A stretch of DNA of 44,284 nucleotides from Algoriphagus oliviformis (lineage in GTDB: Bacteria; Bacteroidota; Bacteroidia; Cytophagales; Cyclobacteriaceae). The notes under the pieces were generated by a model. The model was given only the letters and a program-made list of their open reading frames with translations. It was not told the origin of the DNA and searched no databases. Shown one piece after another: positions 8,463-17,100 of this stretch. Location: contig NZ_JAFKCT010000018.1 of NCBI RefSeq assembly GCF_017254915.1, forward strand, positions 1 to 44,284, read 5' to 3'. Position numbers and translations under genes: made by a program. Within the stretch, counting starts at the first letter, position 1, and the number at the start of each line of letters is the position of its first letter.

Positions 8463-9806
8463 TCAGCTGCCGATCTTGTTTGGGTCGGTGGGGCCGATGG
8501 GGCTGGCACAGGGGTCGTTTTTCACCTTGGCTTCTTGGCAGCGCTTGCAGGCTTCCTCGAAGTTGTAGAGCGGGCTGGGTGGGTTTGGTTTGAAAAACAA
8601 ATCCATTTGGGCCAAGGCACAGAGTGTCAGCGCATCCTTGGGATCGGGGGGATTCGGTACGCCAGTGCCGCTTTCGTTGCCAAACCACCGCTTGCTGGCC
8701 TGGGCTTTGGCATCTTCGGGCTCAAGGTTGGGATTTTCGGTGTAAAGCTTCAGGAAGGTCGCCGCTACCAGATCTTGCGCTTCGTATTGGCGGATATCGG
8801 GGATCTGTGACGCATCGGGAGTGCATTTTCCGGTGACCCCGGCAGCGATCATGTGGTTGCCGATCAGGTAGGGCGTTTCGCGTTTGGAATCGGGCCGGAC
8901 TTTGAATTTGCCCGTCTGCATCACATCGACCAGGGGAATCGAATAGGGAACGCCACTGCTTTCGCCCTTGAGCGTGGGCAGGATGTCGGTGTAGGCCGTC
9001 CTAAACCATCCCGGAGCCTGGGGGTCGTAGAGGGGAGAGCCGCAGATCAGCAGAGGCAGGGTGTACTTGCTGTCCTCTGGCCAACCTGGAGGCGTGAGGT
9101 ATAGCTCCAGCATGGATTTGATGTAGTCCCGGTCACTGGGCCCGTCAAAAAAGGCCGAGGCCATCATGATCGGCATGTAGTCGTTGGGGTACTCGCTTTC
9201 CCCGGAGCCCGGTGCCGCCACTGGATTCACGTCGATGAAGGTCTTGTACAGATCCACCTCAGCGGCTGGCACGCCCGCTGCGGCGAGCATCCTTCCCCAG
9301 CGCTGCATGGTCATCGCGTTTTCAAACGTGCCCGCCTGCAGCACCGCCCAAGGCGGGTAGTGGAGCAGGAGCAGGCCTTTTTGGCCGATCACGTTTAGCC
9401 CGAGTGGGGGGAAAAGCGTCCACTTTGAGGGGCCGTCATAAGGGTTCTTGTTGACCGAATAGTTTGCCATGGGGTTCCAAACCCCAAAGCGTTTCATCAG
9501 CCTTTTGCCGCGGATGGCCTTGCGGGAATTGTCCGCGTCGAAAATTTTGACGTGGCGGGCGGCAAAGGTTTTGAGCAGCTCAGTCGGCGTGCTGCCGCTG
9601 AGCTCGATGTAATAGTCCCCAGCTTCCTTATACACCCTGACCTCTTCGATCCCGGAGACCCGGTCGGCCGATAGGGAGTTTTGGGTGTAGTGGCGGATCA
9701 CATCCGCCCTGGTTCGGAAGTTGAGATTTTTGTTGGCGAATTTGGCCGCGGGGAAAAGCTCGTTGAGGGTTCTGACCGGGCCGAGGGAATAGCGAAAAGT
9801 GCTCAT
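8463..9806 (-). CDS. Uncharacterised 447-residue protein, last gene of the glutathione/DNase II operon
   Basis: I do not recognise the family. It is a soluble protein without signal peptide or membrane segment. N-terminal ~100 residues (FRYSLGPVRTLNELFPAAKF) look alpha/beta. The middle is aromatic- and Pro-rich (WTLFPPLGLNVIGQKG, LLLHYPPWAVLQAGTF, YLTPPGWPEDSKYTLPLLIC). The C-terminal 45 residues contain five Cys (LTLCALAQ, ACKRCQEAK, NDPCAS), possibly a small metal or disulfide site. It starts 12 bp after the HAD gene ends and runs in the same direction, so it very probably belongs to the operon. Its length, normal codon use and the absence of frame breaks argue for a real protein. Function cannot be assigned. 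Confidence 0.8.
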   Translation of the reverse strand: MSTFRYSLGPVRTLNELFPAAKFANKNLNFRTRADVIRHYTQNSLSADRVSGIEEVRVYKEAGDYYIELSGSTPTELLKTFAARHVKIFDADNSRKAIRGKRLMKRFGVWNPMANYSVNKNPYDGPSKWTLFPPLGLNVIGQKGLLLLHYPPWAVLQAGTFENAMTMQRWGRMLAAAGVPAAEVDLYKTFIDVNPVAAPGSGESEYPNDYMPIMMASAFFDGPSDRDYIKSMLELYLTPPGWPEDSKYTLPLLICGSPLYDPQAPGWFRTAYTDILPTLKGESSGVPYSIPLVDVMQTGKFKVRPDSKRETPYLIGNHMIAAGVTGKCTPDASQIPDIRQYEAQDLVAATFLKLYTENPNLEPEDAKAQASKRWFGNESGTGVPNPPDPKDALTLCALAQMDLFFKPNPPSPLYNFEEACKRCQEAKVKNDPCASPIGPTDPNKIGS

Positions 9807-9818
9807 GGGTTTTGGGGT

Positions 9819-10574
9819 TTAGCAGTTGGTGGGGGATTTCCATTCCGAGAAATCGGGGATCACGTTCAATCCGGCGGTACTCACCGTATCGCCGGGATTC
9901 CAAGTCGTCTTCACCCAAAAATTCAAGGCGTTTGGGAAGTTTTGCAGGAAGAGTGCGGCGTTGCCCGGCTCATTGTCAAAGGTGGCGACGACCTCGCCGT
10001 TCAGGGATTTGATCTCCTGCAGGGCCTCCCGTTTGTAGTCCACGTCTGTTTGCGTTTTTACCTTTTTGAGCTTCAGCTCACATCTTCCTTTCCAGAAAGG
10101 GAAACCGCGGTTGGTGAAGTCTAGTGCCGTGCCCAAGCCCATCCCGTTTTTCAGTCCGGGATCGCCGATGTGCCTTCCTGTGAGGTAAAAAAGCATCGCT
10201 CCGGCTTCCCAGCAGGCGTTGGCAAAGTCCACCGCGCCGGGATTGGGGAGATCGACTGCCGCGTAGTCGTCGGAGAAGAAAGTACTGCCCCAATAGTCGG
10301 TGAAAGGCTTCAGGGAGGCCGAGTTGGGATCCAGGCCGGCTTGGGTCAGGGCGGCTGAAACGCTCCAATTCATGTCGGAGAGCTTGAGGCCCGAGGCAAT
10401 TTTGGCAAAGTCCGGATAGGCATCGCCTTGGTCTGCGGCGAAGTTTTGGATGATGACGAGGTTTCTCCGCGCGGTGGAAAACAGCGTGTCGTCGAGGTCA
10501 AAGACGACGATGGGCAGTTTGTCTTGGGAAGTGATGGCGGGGATGACTTGCTGAAGTGGGGATGGATCGGTCAT
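9819..10574 (-). CDS. HAD-superfamily hydrolase/phosphatase
   Basis: 251 residues from the Met at 10574. HAD motif I is VVFDLDDTLF, with nucleophile Asp26 and general acid/base Asp28. Motif II is LFYLTGRHIGDPG. A Lys-rich stretch (CELKLKKVKTQ, then DYKREAL) should hold the motif III lysine, and motif IV is VVATFDNEPGNAAL. It is therefore a probable Asp-nucleophile phosphatase with a small cap. The substrate is unknown. The open frame extends 24 codons upstream, but that extension is not protein-like and the chosen Met lies directly before the conserved core. It sits between the glutamate-cysteine ligase (85 bp) and the orphan gene (12 bp). By context it may act on a phosphorylated thiol or nucleotide intermediate; that is speculation. 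Confidence 0.88.
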   Translation of the reverse strand: MTDPSPLQQVIPAITSQDKLPIVVFDLDDTLFSTARRNLVIIQNFAADQGDAYPDFAKIASGLKLSDMNWSVSAALTQAGLDPNSASLKPFTDYWGSTFFSDDYAAVDLPNPGAVDFANACWEAGAMLFYLTGRHIGDPGLKNGMGLGTALDFTNRGFPFWKGRCELKLKKVKTQTDVDYKREALQEIKSLNGEVVATFDNEPGNAALFLQNFPNALNFWVKTTWNPGDTVSTAGLNVIPDFSEWKSPTNC

Positions 10575-10659
10575 GGGGATGGGGTTTATTTTAAAAAGAA
10601 AGTTTACTACAGGTTTAGAATTTACGGGAATCATCCAATAAATCAATGGGATAGCGCGT

Positions 10660-11994
10660 CTAAATCAAGGGCTCCAAGTCTGCTGGAGATCTGCCTCGTG
10701 CGGTGAAAGTCGCTAAAAACGCCTGCAACTTTGCGATCGCTGCCTCCCCGACAAAGGCCGGAGGCAAGGCCCCAAGGCCATCAATCGCCAGCTGCATGAG
10801 ACTTTGGGAAAGCTCCAATAGTTCCGGGGACGCAAAACCAAAGGACGCTTTTCGCCAGAGCGATTCTATAGCTTCGCCCTTGGGCAAAAGCAGGTCCAGC
10901 GTCCGTGCCAGGGCTTGGTCCGAGTAGAGCAGCCCCGTGTAGAAAAAAGCGGGTGCCAATTGCCATTCCTTCGAAAGGGCATCGGAGGTTCGGATCTCCA
11001 GAAATCCCTTTGGACGTATTTCGGGATAGAGTAGGGAAAGGTGGTTTTTCAAGTCCGGAAGGCCGGGGTAGAGGCCTTCGATGGGGTTTTCCAGCCAAGA
11101 TTCAAACGTCGTTTCCTTGGGGAATATACGGTCGCCGAGTCGCTCGATGTGGAGGACGGGCGCTTGCAGCGTAAAGTCCAGATAGGCGTTGACCAGCGCT
11201 TCCTTGCTGGGTAGGCTGCTCTTTTTCCCAATCCAAATCCCGGAGCGCTTGGGATCCAGCTGCTGCCAGATGAAACTTCGGTGGGATTTTTTTTCGGTAG
11301 GCCTACCTTCCAGCACGGATGAATTGGCGAAGATGGCTGTCGCAAAAGGCACGAGCAAGTTGGCCGCGACAAGACGCTTGATTTGGGTTTGCTCCTCCTT
11401 CCCGAAGTCGAGGTTGACATGCAGGGAGCAGGTCTGGCGCATCATCTGGATGCCGTAGGGCCCGATTTCGGAAAAATACTCCTGCAGGGCCCGATATCTG
11501 GGTTTGTCCAGCTGCAGCCCGATTTGCTCGGCCCCAAACCAAGGGTTGGTGCCGACTTGGGCGAAGTGGATGCCATGTTTTTCGGTGGTATCTGCCAGGA
11601 TCTTCTGCTGAAAGTCCAGTTGGGCGATGAGCGCCGGTAGGGAAGAGCAGGGAGGGGTGACCAGCTCGATCTGGCCTCCGGGCTCGTATTGGAAAGAGGC
11701 GCCGTAGGGGAATCGGATAGGGGAGAGGGGCTCCTGTGCGAGCGGGCTTTTTCCCCAATCTATGGAAAGGCCCTGCAAGACCTCCTTCAGGCACGAGATC
11801 GTCTCTTCGAGGGACACGGGCTTAGCCAGTGTTTTTTCGGCATTGCCAAAGCGGAGAGGAAAAGTCTCCAGCTCCACACCTACCAGCCCGGGGGAAGTGG
11901 CAGGCGCTACGGGATAGTCTTTGGGCTCAAAGAGTTCCTTTTGGATGTAGGCTCTGCAGCTTTCAATGGTGAGTTGGTGGAGTTTTTTAACCAT
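10660..11994 (-). CDS. gshA: Glutamate-cysteine ligase, GCS2/EgtA/plant-type
   Basis: 444 residues from Met 11994. It would join L-glutamate and L-cysteine with ATP to give gamma-glutamylcysteine, the first step of glutathione synthesis. Diagnostic elements are GVELETFPLRF at about 39-49, FQYEPGGQIELVTPP at about 101-115 (the EPGGQxEL signature of plant-type and EgtA ligases), VGTNPWFG, TCSLHVNLDFGKEE and FLEIRTSDAL. This is not the gamma-proteobacterial GshA family. An upstream extension of 43 codons is basic, lacks conservation and overlaps the DNase II-like gene, so I rejected it. Glutathione synthetase lies two genes upstream, which supports the glutathione assignment over ergothioneine. 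Confidence 0.88.
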   Translation of the reverse strand: MVKKLHQLTIESCRAYIQKELFEPKDYPVAPATSPGLVGVELETFPLRFGNAEKTLAKPVSLEETISCLKEVLQGLSIDWGKSPLAQEPLSPIRFPYGASFQYEPGGQIELVTPPCSSLPALIAQLDFQQKILADTTEKHGIHFAQVGTNPWFGAEQIGLQLDKPRYRALQEYFSEIGPYGIQMMRQTCSLHVNLDFGKEEQTQIKRLVAANLLVPFATAIFANSSVLEGRPTEKKSHRSFIWQQLDPKRSGIWIGKKSSLPSKEALVNAYLDFTLQAPVLHIERLGDRIFPKETTFESWLENPIEGLYPGLPDLKNHLSLLYPEIRPKGFLEIRTSDALSKEWQLAPAFFYTGLLYSDQALARTLDLLLPKGEAIESLWRKASFGFASPELLELSQSLMQLAIDGLGALPPAFVGEAAIAKLQAFLATFTARGRSPADLEPLI

Positions 11995-12016
11995 GGTTTT
12001 CCGAAAAAGTGAAAGC

Positions 12017-13087
12017 TTAGGATTGGTCGTGATGGGGTGAGGACTCGACGTTTTTCTCTTTGACTTGGATCTGGTCAAGCGCCTGCCACAGCGTCGGGCT
12101 TTGGAAGGCCAGTCCTCCGCCACCTCGTTTGTCTTGGCTCAGCTGTCGGTTGATGTCCGAGATCACAATCACGCCAGGCGGCTGCACGGTGGCGATCCCC
12201 CACTTGGCATGATCTTTTTCGAAGGGCCAGCTATAGCCTGTCAGGCCGATTTTTCCAAGGTCTATATCCACGATGTCTTCTGTGATCGCTGCGTTTTGCT
12301 GGTCGAGGTCGCCAAAGACGGTGCCGCGGCGCCAGGATTCCACATCGATGTCGCAGTTGAGTGTGGGGCCGATGAGGTCTTTCCAAAAGTCCCTGCCCAC
12401 GTTGCTGCCCCGCGGCGGCTCGCTCCACGATTTGTTTTTGGCGATCAGGTGAAATGGACTCCCCTGCGAAGTAAGAAAACGGAGGTTTGCAGGCTGGGGA
12501 GCAGGAGATGGAGCCTCCTTGTTAGCGAATTTACAGAGCGGTTCATCGCTGCTGGATTCGGGCAAGTGGCTGGCGTACACTTGTGCTTCATTTTGGCAAT
12601 GCAGGATAGCGGCGATTTGGTTGGCTGTGTCGTAGTCTTTGAGACTTACGCAGAGGTAGGTCTGGCCAAACTGCCGCTCGTAGTCCGGAAGGGTTTTTTC
12701 GCCAACTACTGGAAATCTTGGCGTGGAATGGAGGAGGTAAAATCCGCAGTCGTTTTTCTTCGAAAAAGCCAGTACTCCCTTGCTGTGTCCCAACGAACCG
12801 TTGTTTTGGGGATTGGGATTGGCCTGCGTCGGGGGGATTTCGTCGTTCCAGAGTACATAGCCGCATTCCGGGCCTCCGGAGAAAACTTGGTCCAAAGTCA
12901 ATCCTAGGGCTGACTGGGAATGGTCCAGTTGGATGGGGGAGAGTGAAAGCTGGCTGGCAGGGGAGGAGTCGGCATAAAGAAACTCAAAGCCTGTGGTGTT
13001 TTTTTGAGGGCCGATCTTGACCGGAAGCTTGTAGCTGAGCCACCACTCTACGGCTTCGCCGTTTTGGTTGCTGAGGGGAGCGATCAT
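12017..13087 (-). CDS. DNase II (plancitoxin-type) family protein
   Basis: 356 residues. Collinear matches to animal lysosomal DNase II that I recall are: EWWLSYKLP near the start, GYVLWNDEIP, GHSKGVLAF (101-107, the GHTKGV motif), GFYLLHSTPRFP, FGQTYLCVSL, DFWKDLIGP, EKDHAKWGIA (the DHSKW motif) and SDINRQLSQDKRGGGGLAF followed by LWQAL. The three functionally important His residues correspond to His101, His120 and His293, so the HxK-type active site looks intact. DNase II makes 3'-phosphate ends and works without divalent metal at acid pH in animals. There is no signal peptide, so unlike its animal relatives it should be cytoplasmic. Its ATG overlaps the TGA of glutathione synthetase by 4 bp. 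Several Cys are present but the animal disulfide pattern is not clearly kept. Confidence 0.85.
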   Translation of the reverse strand: MIAPLSNQNGEAVEWWLSYKLPVKIGPQKNTTGFEFLYADSSPASQLSLSPIQLDHSQSALGLTLDQVFSGGPECGYVLWNDEIPPTQANPNPQNNGSLGHSKGVLAFSKKNDCGFYLLHSTPRFPVVGEKTLPDYERQFGQTYLCVSLKDYDTANQIAAILHCQNEAQVYASHLPESSSDEPLCKFANKEAPSPAPQPANLRFLTSQGSPFHLIAKNKSWSEPPRGSNVGRDFWKDLIGPTLNCDIDVESWRRGTVFGDLDQQNAAITEDIVDIDLGKIGLTGYSWPFEKDHAKWGIATVQPPGVIVISDINRQLSQDKRGGGGLAFQSPTLWQALDQIQVKEKNVESSPHHDQS

Positions 13088-14058
13088 GTGTCCTTTGGTT
13101 TTGCGGCAGCCAATCTCTCCTCCAAAACATCAAACAGTCTCGCAGCGGCGCTGACTTGGAAGATCTTCTCGATCTCCCTCGCTCCGGTGGGACTGGTCAC
13201 GTTGATCTCGGTGAGGTAGTCTCCGATCACGTCGATGCCGACGAAGAGCAGCCCTCTCTCTTTGAGTTCGGGGCCGATTTGGGCGCAGATCCACTGCTCC
13301 CTTTCGCCGAGCTCAAATCCCTCCGCCCGAGCGCCCACGGCCAGGTTGCCCCGATGGTCATCGCCGCCGGGAATTCTCGCAATGCCATATTCCAGCGGGA
13401 TACCATCGATGAGGAAGATGCGTTTGTCGCCTTTCTCCGCAATCTCGGGGATGTAGGCCTGCGCTTGCACATAGACCGATTCACGGTGGGTCATTTCCTC
13501 CAGGATCACATTGGTGTTTGGATCTCCTTCGGAAATGACAAAAATCGACTGTCCACCCATTTTGGAGGTAGGCTTGACGACGATCTTGTGGTGGTGTTCC
13601 AAAAATTCGCGGAGCGCGCCGGTCGAGCGGCTCAAAAGGCTGGGGGGACAGCACTGTGGAAACCAGGCCGTAAACACCTTTTCGTTGGCATCACGGAGTC
13701 CCTGGGGACTGTTGACGACCATCACGCCCTCCGCTTCGGCTCTTTCGAGGATATAAGTAGCCATGATGTACTCGATGTCAAAGGGCGGATCCTTGCGCAT
13801 CAGGATGAGGTCGAGCTCTGCCAAGTTTCCGAAGGTCAGTTTTTCGATATCAAACCAAAAGTTAGGATCGTCGGCCACGCGCAGTTTTCGCATCCTGGCT
13901 TCCGTACGTCCGTCTCTCAGGGAGAGGTCGTTCAGCTCCATGTACTCGATCTGCCAGCCTCTGGTCTGGGCCTCCAGGAGAAGTGCGAGGGAGGTGTCCT
14001 TTTTGGGGTTGATGGATTGGATGGGGTCCATCACTATTCCGAGACGTTTTTGCTTCAT
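13084..14058 (-). CDS. gshB: Glutathione synthetase
   Basis: 324 residues, cytoplasmic ATP-grasp enzyme that adds glycine to gamma-glutamylcysteine. It aligns along its length with E. coli GshB: GIVMDPIQSINPKKDTSLAL, LILMRKDPPFDIEYI, LRDANEKVFTAWFP, VVKPTSKMGGQSIF, GDKRIFLIDGIPLEYGIARI, RGNLAVGARAEG, LLFVGIDVIGDYLTEINVTS and GAREIEK at the end. Start 14058 is the Met immediately before the conserved GIVMDP strand; the longer open frame upstream overlaps the cyclase gene and is rejected. It is followed with a 4-bp overlap by the DNase II-like gene and preceded by a 94-bp gap after the kinase/cyclase gene. The gap may hold an internal promoter. Confidence 0.95.
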   Translation of the reverse strand: MKQKRLGIVMDPIQSINPKKDTSLALLLEAQTRGWQIEYMELNDLSLRDGRTEARMRKLRVADDPNFWFDIEKLTFGNLAELDLILMRKDPPFDIEYIMATYILERAEAEGVMVVNSPQGLRDANEKVFTAWFPQCCPPSLLSRSTGALREFLEHHHKIVVKPTSKMGGQSIFVISEGDPNTNVILEEMTHRESVYVQAQAYIPEIAEKGDKRIFLIDGIPLEYGIARIPGGDDHRGNLAVGARAEGFELGEREQWICAQIGPELKERGLLFVGIDVIGDYLTEINVTSPTGAREIEKIFQVSAAARLFDVLEERLAAAKPKDT

Positions 14059-14152
14059 ATCGCTTAGGTTAAAATGGGCTAGGTTTGCAGTCAAAATTTT
14101 ACCACTGCAATGCCCTGTTCTGATGTACTCGGTATTCAAAAGGCGAAATCCA

Positions 14153-17100
14153 CTATTTGCTGCTGAGGCTTTCGTAGCCTTTCCAGTCCTGTTGCGGGGG
14201 AGTTTTGAGGTAGCGGTGGGCCCGATTGGCAAAAATCTCAAAGACCGGATCGCCTGCCGCTTTCTCCACCCCTTCCGAAAATATGTCCAAAGCCCTGGCG
14301 AAGTCCCTTTTGAAATAAGCTTCCATTCCCTGGTCAAGGAGGGTTTGGACGGCTTCTTTCGCCTCCCGTATCGCTGGCTCTTCCGCGTCCAAAACCTCAT
14401 AGAGGCTCACCGCCAGCGCTTTTCCTTTTACCGCCACCCGATCCACCATACGAATCGAATAGCGCTTGGGATCTTCCAGGGATCGGAAGGTGTTTTCCCC
14501 GATCAAAAGCTGCGCTCCATACACCTTGGTCAGCTGCTCGATGCGCGAGGCGAGGTTGACCGTGTCGCCAAGCACGGAGCACTGCATGCGGTCGTAGGCT
14601 CCCATGGTGCCCAAGACGAGCGGGCCGGTATTGATGCCGATGCCCATTTTCAGCAGGGGATGGCCTTTTGCAGCCGAGTCGCGGTTGAAAGCCCAGAGTG
14701 ACTTGGCCATGGAGATCCCAGCATCCACTGCCTGGTGCGCGGGTACGGCAAAAAGCGCGAGGATTTCGTCCCCAGAGTAGGAGTCGATGAATCCTCCAAA
14801 CTCGGAAATATGCCTTCCCAGACGGCTGAAATACTCATTGAGCAGCTCAATCACCGACTGGGGGCTGAGCAGCTCGACCAGCGGGGTGAAGTTGCGGATG
14901 TCCGAAAACAGCACCGTCATGTCCATTGCCACCGACTCTCCCAGCTTGACCTTGGCAATGTCGTCATGGCCCAGATGCTTGAGAAACTGGATCGGCACAA
15001 AGTGCTGCTGGGCCTTGAGGAGCTTTTCCTGTTGCTCGTAGATGCGGGCGTTTTCTATGGAAATCGCCGCCTGCGTGGCGAGCAGCTTGATGACTTTCAC
15101 GCGCTCCTCGGTGAAGGCGCTGTGGGTCAGGTTGTTTTCCAGATAGACGGCCACATTTCCCTGATTGTGGGTGGACAGGGGCACGCACATGATCGAGAGT
15201 GGTTTTTGTCCGATGATGTAGGGGTCGGAGGAAAAAGGGTTTTGCTCCCGTGCATTGCCGATGACGATGGCTTTCTTGGTGCGAAGGGCGGTGTTGATCA
15301 GTGTGATGGGCAAGAAGGCGGGATCGGCATTTTTGGAGACATGGGCAGGGTGAAACTCCTCCGGATGCTCCTCGTCGTCTTGGGCGACGATCATCAGGCG
15401 GTTTTCCTTCTGCTCCACCAGCAGGCCTGTCTTGGCCCCGGCGTTTTCGATGAGGATTTGCAGGGTGGCTTTCAGCAGCTTTCCCAATACCAGCTCCCCG
15501 GAGATCACCTGTGAGGCCCGAAAGACGGAGCTCATGTCGAGGAAGTCCGCCTTCAACGTATCGGAAGACAAGGTTCCCTCGGCATTGAGGGTAGATTGGG
15601 AAGATTTGGAGCCGCCGTAGGAGCTGGAGCCGCGGAAGATGGAATAGTGCTTTTCCATCTCTTGGGTCTTCCGATAGGCTCCCCATCGGTAGTAGAGGTA
15701 ATGGGAGGCCAGGAGATAGCCCTCGGCGGCTTTGCCAAGGCCACTTCTGGTCAGGAATCGCGCAGCCATCTCGTTGGCCATGGCTTCGTCCCGGATGAAC
15801 CCGTTTTGGTTGGCCAGTCGAATAGCCTGCTCGTACAGTGCGAGCGTGTCTCCTACGCTGCCGCTGATTCCGGAAAGCTCTGCTTCCATCAGCAGTAGCA
15901 GGTGCTCGAAATTTTCCGGGCAGTTTTCCGCCCACTTGCCCATCTTCTCCAGCGCTTCGTGCATTTTCAGGATCACGGGCTCCCGCTCCTCAAACTCCAG
16001 GGAGGGGAGAAACATGGCCCTGACCAAAAAGGAAACAATGTAGAAGCGCACAGACTGGGGCAGGGACATGACGGAAGCCATGAGCTTTTCCTGCTCGATG
16101 ATGTGGGGCAAGGCTCCCTCAGGATCGTTGTACAGCAGATGAATTTCGGCCTTGTAGATGTGGTAGTTTGCTATTCCGGTCATGAAGTGCCTTTCCAGCA
16201 TGCCGCTGACGCATTCCATCTCGTCAAAGCCATCGTCGGTGAGGGAAAACTGACCGTGCGTCAATCCCTGGAAGTTTTGCTGCATCTGCAGGAAAAGCGT
16301 GCCCGAGTCATAGGAGTCTTGGTATTCGCATTCCTTGACGATCAGCAGGAGCTTGCGCTGCTCACAGGAGGCTGTCTCCAGATCCAGTTTGGGATCCCAA
16401 ATGATGCAGTCCTGCGCGCTGTAGGCCAGGTACAGCAAGTCTCCCGACTGGTAGCCGGCCTTGATGGCTTTTTGGAACCAGGGCGTCATGCTCGACCAGT
16501 GCTCACTCCAATGGTGTACAAACATGGTGTACACATAGATGATCCTGGAGCGGAGGGAGATGTCGTCAAATTTTTCGATCAGGCTCACCGCCAACTCCCC
16601 GTATTTGAAGCCTTCGGCGGGATTTTCAAAATATCCGGAAAGCAGCATCGCATAGCCCGCGTAGGCAAAGGCGGTCTCTGGACTATTACCATAGACCAAG
16701 GCGATATTGACTGATTTCAACACCAAATAGGGAAACATCCGGCCCGTGCCGGACAAGAAGGCGGCGGGAAAGATCTCCATCAGGAGCTGGCTGGCAATGC
16801 GTGCCTTTTCGTCGCTGACGGGTGGGTTGTGGATCAGCTCCGAGACGGGTCTTCCGTTCAGGTTTTTGGCCACCTGCCGGACTTCCTCTGCCACGTCCTC
16901 CAGCTCGGGCACTTGGATCAGGTCAAAACCGAGAATGCGGAGTCCCTGGTAGGCTGCTTTGATGGATTCGGGCAGTTTGCCGATGGTGGCGTATTGGCGG
17001 GTTCTGACTGCCAGCACCAGCCCCTGCTCCACGGGTGTTTTGGCGTGGCGGAGCATGATTTCGGTCCAGTCGTCCGCATTTTTCCAGTCTCCGGTGAGGT

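Noticed and set aside
12065..12907. 280-codon plus-strand frame
   Set aside because: Antisense to the DNase II-like gene, which has multiple conserved motifs and is part of an operon on the other strand.
13084..14400. Long version of glutathione synthetase starting at 14400
   Set aside because: The 114 extra residues are antisense-like (RKSQRYGRRKK...) and overlap the 3' end of the kinase/cyclase gene. The conserved family start is the Met at 14058.
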